The notes beneath the pieces are model-generated. The model made no database searches. It was given only the letters and a program-made list of their open reading frames with translations, and had not been told where the DNA came from. Source: Sporosarcina jiandibaonis (GTDB lineage Bacteria; Bacillota; Bacilli; Bacillales_A; Planococcaceae). From it: a DNA stretch of 64,000 bases. The stretch lies in NCBI RefSeq assembly GCF_013184495.1, contig NZ_JAAOIY010000001.1, forward strand, positions 310,001-374,000, written 5' to 3'. The position numbers and the translations under genes are program-made. This document shows, one piece after another, positions 55,513-64,000 of this stretch (positions are counted from its first letter, which is position 1; every line of letters starts with the position of its first letter).

Positions 55513-56452
55513 TATCTAACTGAATTACTGTGTGGTTTTTCCATTCAAACCTCGCAAAGTCTTCGGCAATATAAAGTTCTGGAAAAATGGCTTTCCCTTG
55601 CTTCAACAATTCCGGAATATCTTTCGGCATAAATCTAGCACTAATATGGTTGGCGATAAGTGTTTTTGCTTCAGCTTTTTCCGCGGTGGTGGCCGCATCT
55701 CCTATTGTTGAATGACCATAGTCTTTTGCAAGCTCGCCCGTATCTAAATCGAAAGTTGCTTCATGAACTAAAATATCCGCTTTATGCGCCAACTCAATTG
55801 CTTCATCGCAATAACGCGTGTCGCCAAGAATCGTAACGGTAAATCCTTCTTGTGGCTCGCCCGTGACATCTTTGCTTAAGACGAGTCGGCCATCCGGCAA
55901 TTCGACGTCTTCTCCATCTTTTAATTGTTTCAACAAAGGTCCTTTAGGAACGCCTTTTTTTATAGCTTCATCGATAAGCAATTTCCCTTGAAGCGGTTTT
56001 TGTTCAATTCGATAACCGAAGCACGGGATGACATGGCGCAATGATTTAGCTGTGACAAGAAAATGTTCATTTTCAAAAACAATCCCGTCGGTAACTTCAT
56101 GAAAGACAAGTTGATAAGTTAAATGAGTTTGAGTAAGTTGAAAGGTTGTTGTCAGCCATTCTTCTAGTCCGACTGGTCCATAAATATGAAGGGCATCTTC
56201 ACCGCCAAGAAATGACCTAGAACTCAATAGTCCCGGTAAGCCTAAAATATGATCACCGTGTAAGTGGGTAATAAAAACCCTAGATATTTTACTCGGTTTC
56301 AATGAAGTATGTAAGATTTGATGTTGTGTCGCTTCTCCGCAGTCAAACAGCCATAATCCTTCTCCTTCTGCAGAAAGATTTAGAACTACGGAAGACGTAT
56401 TACGCATTTTTGACGGCATCCCTGCGCCCGTACCTAAAAACTGCAATTCCAA
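55505..56452 (-). CDS. rnz: Ribonuclease Z
   Basis: RNase Z removes the 3' trailer from tRNA precursors. The 315-residue protein has the zinc motif FITHLHGDHILGLPGLL, the N-terminal ELQFLGTGAGMPSKMRN typical of the family, and the later DTRYCDEAIELAHKADILVHE and YGHSTIGDAA. ATG start with GGCGGGCG/AATTAC upstream. It lies next to the Pol IV gene as in B. subtilis. Confidence 0.95.
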   Translation of the reverse strand: MELQFLGTGAGMPSKMRNTSSVVLNLSAEGEGLWLFDCGEATQHQILHTSLKPSKISRVFITHLHGDHILGLPGLLSSRSFLGGEDALHIYGPVGLEEWLTTTFQLTQTHLTYQLVFHEVTDGIVFENEHFLVTAKSLRHVIPCFGYRIEQKPLQGKLLIDEAIKKGVPKGPLLKQLKDGEDVELPDGRLVLSKDVTGEPQEGFTVTILGDTRYCDEAIELAHKADILVHEATFDLDTGELAKDYGHSTIGDAATTAEKAEAKTLIANHISARFMPKDIPELLKQGKAIFPELYIAEDFARFEWKNHTVIQLDSK

Positions 56453-56480
56453 AGTAATTCGCCCGCCTTTCTACGTAATG

Positions 56481-57665
56481 TTAGGTATGCCCTCTTTTAA
56501 TGGAACCCGTTCCAAATTTTTGTTCTATTGTTTTCACGAGGCTATCAATTTTTTCCGCCTCCGCATGTTTTTCAAAATTATAAATCGATAATTGCTCGTA
56601 TATTTCATTCATCGGGATAACGTTTGATACCGTAATTCCTAAAAGCCGGATCGGTTCACCGTCCCAATACAATTTGAATAATTCGATGGCTTCATTATAA
56701 ATTTCTTCTTCTTTATACAATGGATTGAGCATCGTTCTGCTTCTCGTCTGGTTTTTCCAATCGGCAGTGCGGATTTGAATCATGATTACAGTACCCGCAA
56801 GTTGTTCGCGGTCCAATCGGAGTGCGACTTTATTGGCCAACCATTTGAATGTTTTCAAGCATTCGCTCAGTGCAGTTTCATCAATCGGTAATGTTGTAGA
56901 ACTTCCTACACTTTTTCGTTCTTCTGCCGCTTCCGGATCTACAGGTCGGTAATCAATGCCGTTTGCTCGTTTCCTTAATCGTTCTCCATTTTTCCCAAGA
57001 GATAATCTAACCATCTTTTCATCGGCCGTTGCCAAATCTCCGATAGTATGGATTCCGAGTTCATTCATTTTCTTTTCGGTACTTTTTCCAATGCCATGCA
57101 TCTCAATGACAGGTAACGGCCAAAGGATTGTTTCGATTTCACGTTTTCGTAAAATCGTGATGCCCATGGGCTTTTTCATATCAGAGGCCGTTTTTGCCAG
57201 AAACTTATTCGGGGCAATACCGATTGAACAGGGCAAATCAAGTTCTTGCAAGATTCGTCGTTGAATCTCTTCCGTAATAGAAATAGCATCGGTTAGCCCG
57301 CCGATGTCAGTAATATCGATATATGCTTCATCAATTGAAACCGGTTCAACTAGATCCGTATACGTTCGCAACAGATCGAACACGGCTCTAGATGCGATTC
57401 TATACTTTTCGAAATCAGGCGGAACGATAACCAAGTCGGGGCAAAGTCGCCTTGCTTCCCCGACCGTCATCGTCGTATAGATGCCGAGCGCTCTCGCTTC
57501 ATACGAACAAGTAACAAGAATCCCGCGGCGTTGTTTCGGATTTCCCGCAACCGCCATAGGAATCCCTTTTAGAGAGGGGTCATGCGCTTGTTCAACTGAT
57601 GCGAAGAAACTATTCATATCAAGATGCAGGATGACCCGTGCCCGTGTTTCACCGACAGTCGCCAC
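56481..57665 (-). CDS. dinB: DNA polymerase IV (DinB/PolY1 type)
   Basis: A 394-residue Y-family polymerase. Palm motifs are LHLDMNSFFASVEQ and VSIDEAYIDITD, followed by the helix-hairpin-helix region around GIGKSTEKKMNELGIHTIGDL and a little finger ending in a possible clamp-binding region. GGGGGAAG is spaced for GTG 57665; the frame opens at 57680. No LexA box is seen upstream, in contrast to the other polymerase. Confidence 0.94.
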   Translation of the reverse strand: MATVGETRARVILHLDMNSFFASVEQAHDPSLKGIPMAVAGNPKQRRGILVTCSYEARALGIYTTMTVGEARRLCPDLVIVPPDFEKYRIASRAVFDLLRTYTDLVEPVSIDEAYIDITDIGGLTDAISITEEIQRRILQELDLPCSIGIAPNKFLAKTASDMKKPMGITILRKREIETILWPLPVIEMHGIGKSTEKKMNELGIHTIGDLATADEKMVRLSLGKNGERLRKRANGIDYRPVDPEAAEERKSVGSSTTLPIDETALSECLKTFKWLANKVALRLDREQLAGTVIMIQIRTADWKNQTRSRTMLNPLYKEEEIYNEAIELFKLYWDGEPIRLLGITVSNVIPMNEIYEQLSIYNFEKHAEAEKIDSLVKTIEQKFGTGSIKRGHT

Positions 57666-57698
57666 ATGACTTCCCCCCATCTATTGGTATTTACTAGA

Positions 57699-58820
57699 TT
57701 ATTTTGATGCTGTGACCTTAACGATTTCTATTAGTAATTCGGTCAGCTTATTCAATTCTTCTACTGGCATCCGTTCATTTGTCGTGTGAATCTCTTCATA
57801 CCCAACAGATAATGTGACAGTCGGGATACCTGCGCCGTTAAAGACGTTACCGTCACTACCTCCGCCGCTTGTTAACAATTCTGGAGTTCTACCTATATTG
57901 TTAATTGCTTGAACGGCTGTTTGAACGACTTCGGCACTTTCTTCGAAGCTGAATCCTGGATACATTTCTTGAACTTCAGTTTGAGCTTGACCGCCCATTT
58001 GTTCAGCTACTTGTTCAAATGTTGAAACCATATGATCCGTTTGTTTTTTTAGTTTTTCTGGATTAATCGAACGAGCTTCCGCTACGATAGTAACTTCATC
58101 GCATACGATATTTGTCGCGCGTCCACCGTGGAAACTTCCTATATTTGCTGTCGTTTCAGCATCAATACGGCCAAGCGTCATTGCAGAAATTGACTTTGCT
58201 GCAATATTGATCGCAGATACACCTTTTTCAGGGGCAACGCCTGCATGCGCAGTTTTACCGTTAATCGTCGTCCATAATTTAGCTTGATACGGAGCAGATG
58301 TAACGATGCCGCCTACTTTGCCGTCGCTGTCTACCGCATAACCGTATTTTGATGTGATTAGTGAAGCGTCCATTTCTTTCGCACCTGCAAGTCCGCTTTC
58401 TTCACCCGCGGTAATGATAAATTGAATATCCCCGTGAGAGATATAATTTTCTTTAACCGTGCGCATCATTTCAAATAATGCCGCGATGCCTGCTTTATCG
58501 TCCGCGCCGAGAATTGTCGTGCCATCGGAATAGACATAGCCGTCTTCGCGCAGTTCTGGTTTTATTCCAAGACCTGGAACAACGGTATCCATATGACATG
58601 TGAAGTAAATGGAATCCGCGTCAGCCACGTTTCCTTTAATAGAAGCGATTAGATTTCCCGCACCGTGCCCGCTTCTTTGTGCGGAATCGTCTTCAATGAC
58701 TGTAAACCCGAGTTCTTCCATTTTCACTTTTAATACATCTGCAATTGCTCTTTCATCTTTTGTTTCTGAATCGATTTGCACGAGCTCGAAAAATTCTTCT
58801 AATAGTCTTTCTTTATTCAA
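57699..58820 (-). CDS. M20 family metallopeptidase (PepT-like, YqjE)
   Basis: A 373-residue zinc aminopeptidase-like protein. Metal-binding elements are FTCHMDTVVPG (His, Asp), GADDKAGIAAL and AGEESGLAGAKEMD with the catalytic Glu; SGGGSDGNVFN near the end also fits. The TIGR01883-type PepT-like family is the best match. TTG start after AAGGAGAGG. It is 14 bp after the carboxyltransferase gene, in the yqj order. Confidence 0.9.
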   Translation of the reverse strand: MNKERLLEEFFELVQIDSETKDERAIADVLKVKMEELGFTVIEDDSAQRSGHGAGNLIASIKGNVADADSIYFTCHMDTVVPGLGIKPELREDGYVYSDGTTILGADDKAGIAALFEMMRTVKENYISHGDIQFIITAGEESGLAGAKEMDASLITSKYGYAVDSDGKVGGIVTSAPYQAKLWTTINGKTAHAGVAPEKGVSAINIAAKSISAMTLGRIDAETTANIGSFHGGRATNIVCDEVTIVAEARSINPEKLKKQTDHMVSTFEQVAEQMGGQAQTEVQEMYPGFSFEESAEVVQTAVQAINNIGRTPELLTSGGGSDGNVFNGAGIPTVTLSVGYEEIHTTNERMPVEELNKLTELLIEIVKVTASK

Positions 58821-58834
58821 TAAATTCCCTCTCC

Positions 58835-60382
58835 TTAAAGCGGTATATTTCCATGTTTCTTTTTAGGTCTTGTTTCTTTTTTATTCCGCATCATATCCAA
58901 TGCTTGAATTAGCTTAATGCGCGTTTCTCTTGGATCGATAACGTCATCAACCATTCCATGAGAAGCTGCGACATATGGATTGGCAAATTTCTCACGATAT
59001 TCTTCAATTTTCTCTGCACGTGTTTTATCTGGGTTATCCGAGTTAGCGATATCGCGTGAGAATATAATGTTTGCCGCGCCTTCAGGTCCCATAACTGCTA
59101 TTTCTGCATTCGGCCATGCATAGACAACGTCTGCACCGATTGATTTCGAATTAAGTGCAACATACGCCCCGCCGAAAGCTTTTCGTAAAATAACAGTCAT
59201 TTTTGGAACAGTGGCTTCTGAATACGCATACAAGATTTTTGCTCCGTGTCGAATAATGCCCCCGTGCTCTTGTTTTACTCCCGGGAAAAATCCGCTAACA
59301 TCTTCAAATGTTATAATCGGAATGTTAAAGGCATCACAAAAACGAATAAAACGGGCCGCCTTATCAGAAGAATCGATATCCAGACCGCCAGCCATGACGC
59401 GCGGCTGATTGCAAACTAAACCGACCGTTTCCCCTTTAATGCGGGAGAGTCCGACGACAATATTACGAGCGAATTCAGGTTGAACTTCCATAAATGAATC
59501 TGTATCGACGACTTGTTCAATCACGCGTCGAATATCGTAAGGACGTATGCCTTCATATGGAACGATATCTGCAAGATCAGGACGATAATCATCGCTGTCA
59601 GCATAATCTGCGATAGGCGGTTTTTCTTCGTTATTTTGAGGCAAATAAGACAATAGTTGACGAACACTTTCCAAAACAGTCTTTTCATCTTTTCCGCGGA
59701 AATGCGCATTCCCGCTAATTGAGTTATGTACTTTAGATCCGCCGAGCGCTTCCGAAGAAATTTTTTCACCAGTTACCGTTTCGATCACTTTCGGTCCAGT
59801 GATAAACATTTGGCTTGTTTTGTCGGTCATAAACACAAAATCTGTAATTGCTGGCGAATAAACAGCGCCACCTGCACATGGCCCTAAAATTACCGAAATT
59901 TGCGGAATAACTCCGGAATAAATTGCGTTTCGATAAAAGATTTCCCCATAACCGTCTAAAGAAACAACGCCTTCTTGAATTCTAGCGCCGCCCGAATCAT
60001 TTAAACCGATAAATGGCGCACCATTTTTAGCAGCTAGATCCATGACATTTGCAATTTTCATGGCATGCATTTCCCCGAGTGCTCCGCCAAAAACAGTGAA
60101 ATCTTGGGAGAACAAATAGATGGGTCTGCCATCAATCTTACCGTATCCAGTAACGACGCCGTCCCCTGGTCCTACTTGCATGTCCATGCCGAAATCTCTT
60201 GTCCGATGCGTGACGAACGGGTTTAATTCGACAAATGTATCTTTATCTAGCAGAAGATCGATCCGTTCTCGTGCAGTCAGTTTCCCTTTTTCATGTTGCT
60301 TCTCGATTCGTTCATCGCCGCCGCCTAGTTCAATTGCTCTTCGCTTATCATAAAGTTCATTGATTTTATCGTATATGTCCAT
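58835..60382 (-). CDS. Acyl-CoA carboxylase carboxyltransferase subunit (propionyl-CoA type, YqjD-like)
   Basis: A 515-residue biotin-dependent carboxyltransferase with two crotonase-like halves. VFGGALGEMHAMKIANVMDL, GARIQEGVVSLDGYGEIFYR and GPCAGGAVYSPAITDFVFM belong to the N half; GFFPGVKQEHGGIIRHGAKI and KAFGGAYVALNSK to the C half. It may act as propionyl-CoA carboxylase beta or, with other subunits, as methylmalonyl-CoA decarboxylase. The biotin carboxylase subunit is not in this window. It is followed closely upstream by mce, which fits methylmalonyl-CoA metabolism. Confidence 0.93.
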   Translation of the reverse strand: MDIYDKINELYDKRRAIELGGGDERIEKQHEKGKLTARERIDLLLDKDTFVELNPFVTHRTRDFGMDMQVGPGDGVVTGYGKIDGRPIYLFSQDFTVFGGALGEMHAMKIANVMDLAAKNGAPFIGLNDSGGARIQEGVVSLDGYGEIFYRNAIYSGVIPQISVILGPCAGGAVYSPAITDFVFMTDKTSQMFITGPKVIETVTGEKISSEALGGSKVHNSISGNAHFRGKDEKTVLESVRQLLSYLPQNNEEKPPIADYADSDDYRPDLADIVPYEGIRPYDIRRVIEQVVDTDSFMEVQPEFARNIVVGLSRIKGETVGLVCNQPRVMAGGLDIDSSDKAARFIRFCDAFNIPIITFEDVSGFFPGVKQEHGGIIRHGAKILYAYSEATVPKMTVILRKAFGGAYVALNSKSIGADVVYAWPNAEIAVMGPEGAANIIFSRDIANSDNPDKTRAEKIEEYREKFANPYVAASHGMVDDVIDPRETRIKLIQALDMMRNKKETRPKKKHGNIPL

Positions 60383-60386
60383 TCAA

Positions 60387-60800
60387 TTATTCCCCTTTAT
60401 CCCTTTTTTCACACAGTTCATATAAGACGCCGAAAGAAGATTTCGGATGCAAAAATGCAACTTCGGCACCACCGGCACCTGGTTTTGGTTCAGCTGATAA
60501 TAATTGGACCCCTTTTTCTTCAAGTTCACCCATTCTTGACCGGATGTCCGTAACCCCGAATGCGATATGGTGAATGCCTTCGCCTCTTTTTTCAATAAAC
60601 TTTGCGACCGCGCCGCCTTCATCCATAGGTTCAAGTAATTCCAGTTTAATGTTTCCGGCATCAATGAATGCCACGCGTACTTTTTGACTTTCCACTTCTT
60701 CGATTGCTAGCAATTTAAGGCCGAGCGTATGTATGTAGTAATCAAGTGAATCATCGATATTCTTTACAGCAATTCCGATATGGTCAACGTTTTTCACCAA
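60387..60800 (-). CDS. mce: Methylmalonyl-CoA epimerase
   Basis: This enzyme interconverts the (S) and (R) forms of methylmalonyl-CoA, linking the carboxylase and the mutase. The 137-residue vicinal oxygen chelate protein has VDHIGIAVKNIDDSLDYYIH, KLELLEPMDEGGAVAKFIEK, GIHHIAFGVTDI and a final GVLYELCE, with the metal ligands His and Glu. It ends four bases before the carboxyltransferase start. Confidence 0.95.
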   Translation of the reverse strand: MVKNVDHIGIAVKNIDDSLDYYIHTLGLKLLAIEEVESQKVRVAFIDAGNIKLELLEPMDEGGAVAKFIEKRGEGIHHIAFGVTDIRSRMGELEEKGVQLLSAEPKPGAGGAEVAFLHPKSSFGVLYELCEKRDKGE

Positions 60801-60913
60801 AACCCCTCCCTTCCTTCTATTGTAACATTTTTCAAGAAGAATCTGCTACCTGTTGTGAATTCTGCAATTTCTGTTAAAATTGGAGTAAGTATTATTTTAA
60901 GGAGATTAGAAAA

Positions 60914-61006
60914 ATGGCCAATAAAAACGTTCGCAAATGGATTCTTTATATTATGATCGCTGCCATGTTACTTTCTGGACTTGGAATGGGTTTTAGCATG
61001 ATGTAA
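60914..61006 (+). CDS. Prli42-like stressosome-associated miniprotein (30 aa)
   Basis: A 30-residue frame (MANKNVRKWILYIMIAAMLL, then SGLGMGFSMM) with a basic head and one membrane helix. It has the size and pattern of Prli42, the miniprotein that tethers the stressosome to the membrane in Listeria and is conserved in Bacillales. AAGGAG is nine bases before the ATG. A strong terminator follows. The assignment is from pattern only. Confidence 0.8.
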   Translation: MANKNVRKWILYIMIAAMLLSGLGMGFSMM

Positions 61007-61047
61007 CTCCCCTTGATAGGGGTACCTGCTATCCAGAGATAAATGTA

Positions 61048-61098
61048 CACAAAAAAACTGTTCGGACACACATGGAATGTGTCTGGACAGTTTTTTTA
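61048..61098. terminator. Bidirectional terminator
   Basis: AAAAAAACTGTTCGGACACA and TGTGTCTGGACAGTTTTTTT form a 20-bp stem with one mismatch, between the Prli42-like and bacilliredoxin genes. Confidence 0.93.
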
Positions 61099-61106
61099 AT
61101 TTCTAA

Positions 61107-61547
61107 TTATACTTCTTCGCAATGCTCTTCAAAATGGCTTTGCAAGTTTGCAACGACTGACATCGGGTCATGCCCTTCGATTTCGTACCGGCCAATTTCG
61201 GCCACTAATTTTCCGTCTTTTAATAATGCGAATGACGGGGATGATGGCAAGTGATCCTCGCCAAAATGCATGCGTGCCTGTGCTGTAGCTTCTTTATCTT
61301 GTCCAGCAAAAACAGTTACTAGATGATCTGGGCGCTTATCATAGTGGACCGCATGTTGTGCTGCAGGACGTGCAATTCCACCAGCACAGCCGCAAACCGA
61401 GTTTATCATGACAAGTGTCGTGCCCGGACGTTTAACTGCATCCTCCACTTGTTCAGGTGTTGTCAATTGTTCATATCCGATTGCATCCATTTCGGAGCGT
61501 GCTCGAGTTACTGTTTCATTCATTAAGAGATTAAAATCCATAGTCAT
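61107..61547 (-). CDS. brxB: Bacilliredoxin BrxB (YqiW-like)
   Basis: Bacilliredoxins remove bacillithiol from mixed disulfides on proteins. The 146-residue protein has the active-site CGC motif in [15 protein letters not shown] (about residues 50-56), which marks the BrxA/BrxB family, and the [13 protein letters not shown] strand. ATG with AAAGGAG about ten bases upstream. It lies between mce and meaB, as yqiW lies near yqj genes in B. subtilis. Confidence 0.93.
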   Translation of the reverse strand: MTMDFNLLMNETVTRARSEMDAIGYEQLTTPEQVEDAVKRPGTTLVMINSVCGCAGGIARPAAQHAVHYDKRPDHLVTVFAGQDKEATAQARMHFGEDHLPSSPSFALLKDGKLVAEIGRYEIEGHDPMSVVANLQSHFEEHCEEV

Positions 61548-61648
61548 TACTATCTAACTCCTTTCTTTCTTCATTGTAATCATAACAGGAGCATTATTGA
61601 CATGCAAAGGACTTGCAACTATAAAACTGTAAATAATCATTGTTTTTT

Positions 61649-62731
61649 CTATTTTACAAACAACTGCTCAACAGCGTTCGTTAACGTAATATTTCCTTTG
61701 ATCAATTCTTGCTCCAATGATGACATTTTTTCTTTACGACCCGGTTCTGAGAAAAAAGATTCGATTATACGATTTTCAATCATGGCTCTGAACCAGTCTT
61801 TCGTTTGTTCATTTCTACGCACTGCCCAGTAATTAGCTTCTTCCATCTTCTTCTTAAATTTACCTATTGTTCCCCAAACATCATCTAACCCTGTTTTAGC
61901 AAGCGAAGATACTGGTAGTGCCGCGGATGTCCATCCAGGAGAAGCGGGTTGTAAAAAATGAAGTAATTGTTTGTATTCTCGGACAGTTTTTTTAGCTAGT
62001 TTCAAATTATCGCCGTCCGCTTTATGAACGACAATCATATCCGCAAGCTCCATTATGCCTTTTTTCATCCCTTGCAACTCATCACCCGCACCTGTCAAAA
62101 CAAGCAGCATGAAGAAATCCACCATCCCGCGAACGACGGTTTCACTTTGTCCGACACCGACTGTTTCGATTAAAATAATATCGTATCCGGCCGCTTCGCA
62201 TAAAAGCATCGTTTCACGCGTTTTTTTATGAACACCGCCTAACGTGCCTGCTGTTGGCGAAGGCCGGATGAAAGCGTTAGGGTGTTTCGCCAATTCTTCC
62301 ATCCGTGTTTTATCCCCCAAAATACTGCCCCCCGTAAGCGAAGAACTCGGGTCGATTGCAAGCACTGCCACTTTATGGCCAGCTTGTGCCAGCATAAGCC
62401 CGAAGCTTTCGATAAAAGTGCTTTTTCCAGCACCGGGCACTCCCGTGATCCCAATACGAATACTATTTCCCGTTTTCGGAAGTAAACTGAGAAGAAGTTC
62501 TTGCCCCGCCTTTTTATCGGACTCTGAAATGCTTTCTATAAGCGTAATCCCTTTTGCTAGATCGAGACGCGAGCCGTTCGTAATATTAGTAGTCAAATCC
62601 GAAATTGGAATATCCCGTTCCTTTTTGACAAAACGTTTCCGAGGTAAAGCTGTCATCCCATCATGTGTAGAATTAATGCCGTCCATGACGTTCATGGCGC
62701 TATCGTCACGAATATGATCTTTACGATTCAT
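61649..62731 (-). CDS. meaB: Methylmalonyl-CoA mutase-associated GTPase MeaB
   Basis: MeaB is a G-protein chaperone that loads and protects the adenosylcobalamin of methylmalonyl-CoA mutase. The 360-residue protein has P-loop GITGVPGAGKSTFIESFGL (about residues 99-117), AIDPSSSLTGGSILGDKTRM as switch region, and ILIETVGVGQSETVVRGMVD. The C-terminal dimer arm is present. It overlaps the mutase stop codon by one base (TAATG), so it is translationally coupled. Confidence 0.95.
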   Translation of the reverse strand: MNRKDHIRDDSAMNVMDGINSTHDGMTALPRKRFVKKERDIPISDLTTNITNGSRLDLAKGITLIESISESDKKAGQELLLSLLPKTGNSIRIGITGVPGAGKSTFIESFGLMLAQAGHKVAVLAIDPSSSLTGGSILGDKTRMEELAKHPNAFIRPSPTAGTLGGVHKKTRETMLLCEAAGYDIILIETVGVGQSETVVRGMVDFFMLLVLTGAGDELQGMKKGIMELADMIVVHKADGDNLKLAKKTVREYKQLLHFLQPASPGWTSAALPVSSLAKTGLDDVWGTIGKFKKKMEEANYWAVRRNEQTKDWFRAMIENRIIESFFSEPGRKEKMSSLEQELIKGNITLTNAVEQLFVK

Positions 62732-64000
62732 TAATCCGACACTTCCTCGTACCCAAGCCTGCGGTAAATCTCTTCGATTACTTTTTGTGCCGCGACTGGT
62801 ATGACAGTTCCGGGACCGAATATGGCAGAAGCGCCGTTTGCACGAAGAAATTCATAGTCTTGTGCTGGAATCACACCTCCGACAACGATCAATATATCTT
62901 CGCGTCCTATTTTCACAAGCTCATTTCTCAATTCCGGAACAAGCGTTTTATGACCGGCCGCAAGCGAACTAACTCCGATGACATGCACATCGTTTTCAGC
63001 TGCTTGCAGTGCTGTTTCTTCTGGTGTTTGAAATAGCGGTCCGATATCGACGTCAAAACCCAAGTCCGCGAAAGAAGAAGCAATCACTTTAGCCCCGCGG
63101 TCGTGGCCGTCCTGCCCCATTTTACCGATTAAAATTCTTGGTCTCCGTCCTTCGTTTTCCAAGAAATCTTCAGCCATCTGTTTCACTTCATCAATCTCAT
63201 CTTGGTTCGAAAAGTTTGAACTGTATACTCCGCTCACAGAACGAATCACCGCCTTATGTCTTCCAGATACCGACTCGATCGCATCTGAAATTTCACCTAT
63301 CGTTGCGCGCGCACGAGCCGCATCGACGGCTTTTGCAAGAAGATTTCCTTTACCCGTTCGAGCAGTTTCCGTCAACGCTTCAAGGCTACGTTTAACTTCA
63401 GCTAAGTCGCGTGTAGCTTTCGTTTGATTGATTCGGTCAATTTGTTTTTGTCTAACGACAGTATTATCGATATCTAAAATATCAATCGGTTCCTCAACGT
63501 CAAGTTGGTATTTATTGACGCCGATGATCGACTCTGCTTTAGAATCAATTTGCGCTTGACGTTTAGCAGCGGCTTCTTCGATTTTCATTTTTGGAAGACC
63601 CGTTTCAATCGCTTTCGCCATTCCGCCAAGCTCTTCGATTTCTTCTATTAATTCCCAAGCCTTCTCCATCAGTTCGTCTGTCAGTTTTTCAACATAATAC
63701 GATCCGCCCCATGGATCCGCAATTTTTGTCATCAGCGTTTCTTCTTGTAAAAACAATTGAGTATTTCGAGCGATCCGCGCTGAAAAGTCAGTAGGAAGCG
63801 CGATTGCTTCATCCAATGCATTTGTATGGAGGGACTGAGTATGTCCCATCGCTGCGGCATTTGCTTCGATAAGCGTTCGCGTGACATTGTTAAACGGATC
63901 TTGTTCGGTCAAGCTCCAACCGGACGTTTGTGAATGTGTGCGCAGTGCCAGTGATTTAGGATTTTCCGGTTCAAATGATTGAATCATCTGCGCCCACATT
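62731..64000 (-). CDS. Methylmalonyl-CoA mutase large subunit, C-terminal part (window edge)
   Basis: At least 423 residues of the mutase; the start lies beyond base 64000. The visible part includes the end of the catalytic barrel ([20 protein letters not shown]) and the cobalamin-binding domain with [20 protein letters not shown] (DxHxxG, His ligand to cobalt), [18 protein letters not shown] and [15 protein letters not shown]. The enzyme converts (R)-methylmalonyl-CoA to succinyl-CoA. It is followed by coupled meaB. Confidence 0.95.
   Translation of the reverse strand, partial: MWAQMIQSFEPENPKSLALRTHSQTSGWSLTEQDPFNNVTRTLIEANAAAMGHTQSLHTNALDEAIALPTDFSARIARNTQLFLQEETLMTKIADPWGGSYYVEKLTDELMEKAWELIEEIEELGGMAKAIETGLPKMKIEEAAAKRQAQIDSKAESIIGVNKYQLDVEEPIDILDIDNTVVRQKQIDRINQTKATRDLAEVKRSLEALTETARTGKGNLLAKAVDAARARATIGEISDAIESVSGRHKAVIRSVSGVYSSNFSNQDEIDEVKQMAEDFLENEGRRPRILIGKMGQDGHDRGAKVIASSFADLGFDVDIGPLFQTPEETALQAAENDVHVIGVSSLAAGHKTLVPELRNELVKIGREDILIVVGGVIPAQDYEFLRANGASAIFGPGTVIPVAAQKVIEEIYRRLGYEEVSD

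Overview
The window looks like a chromosome segment from a spore-forming, low-to-moderate G+C Firmicute of the Bacillales, most likely Planococcaceae (Sporosarcina-like). Grounds: strong AGGAGG-type ribosome sites with frequent TTG/GTG starts; spore-linked genes (a YjcZ/SscA-type miniprotein and a LysM plus GH18 cortex-hydrolase-like protein); two long blocks in the gene order of the Bacillus subtilis yne region (ccd, yneK, citB, yneP-Q-R, plsY, parE-parC) and yqj region (proI, yqjP, yqjQ, namA, rnz, polY, pepT-like, pccB, mce, brxB). The species is an inference from gene content and remembered gene order; no search was run.

Layout. 0-8.5 kb: ABC-F end, MFS exporter, msrA, a YjcZ miniprotein, LCP and AI-2E membrane proteins, a MarR regulator, YwaF, a DUF4097 protein and a spore-type GH18 enzyme. 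8.5-13.3 kb: a spore-type small protein diverging from a four-gene mevalonate operon (mvk, mvaD, pmk, fni) that makes IPP/DMAPP. 13.3-20.2 kb: small membrane and zinc-ribbon genes, a tandem hairpin repeat, a palm-domain/HTH protein paired with a DUF3307 membrane protein, a gene split by a frameshift at an A6 run, a decayed ribbon-helix-helix gene, a GNAT and an MFS gene. 20.2-39.2 kb: the yne-like block with topoisomerase IV, plsY, an ABC exporter with a pseudo-C39 lipoprotein, aconitase, SCO and ccd genes for cytochrome assembly. 39.4-44.4 kb: a heterodimeric ABC exporter and ilvA. 44.4-46.2 kb: a probable type I toxin-antitoxin locus beside a Y-family polymerase with a LexA box. 46.2-51.3 kb: envelope proteins (DUF4097, DUF4349) and a YdjI/YdjG zinc-ribbon pair. 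51.4-64 kb: the yqj-like block with a proline T-box upstream of proI, then propionyl-CoA/methylmalonyl-CoA metabolism (pccB, mce, meaB, mcm).

How the parts connect. The methylmalonyl-CoA genes form a propionyl-CoA to succinyl-CoA route that feeds the TCA cycle, to which aconitase also belongs. CcdA, CcdC, a thioredoxin-like protein and SCO serve respiratory cytochrome maturation. The two DNA polymerases, one under a LexA box, provide damage tolerance.

The least expected items are the type I toxin locus at 44.5-44.8 kb, with an antisense RNA gene that can be read directly from promoter and terminator signals; a 27-bp hairpin repeat present as a tandem triplet at 14.5 kb and again inside the loop of a terminator at 51.3 kb; the palm-domain/HTH plus DUF3307 pair; and the frameshifted membrane gene at 17.3 kb. 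Starts were moved from the longest frame to the codon best placed after a Shine-Dalgarno sequence wherever that differed.
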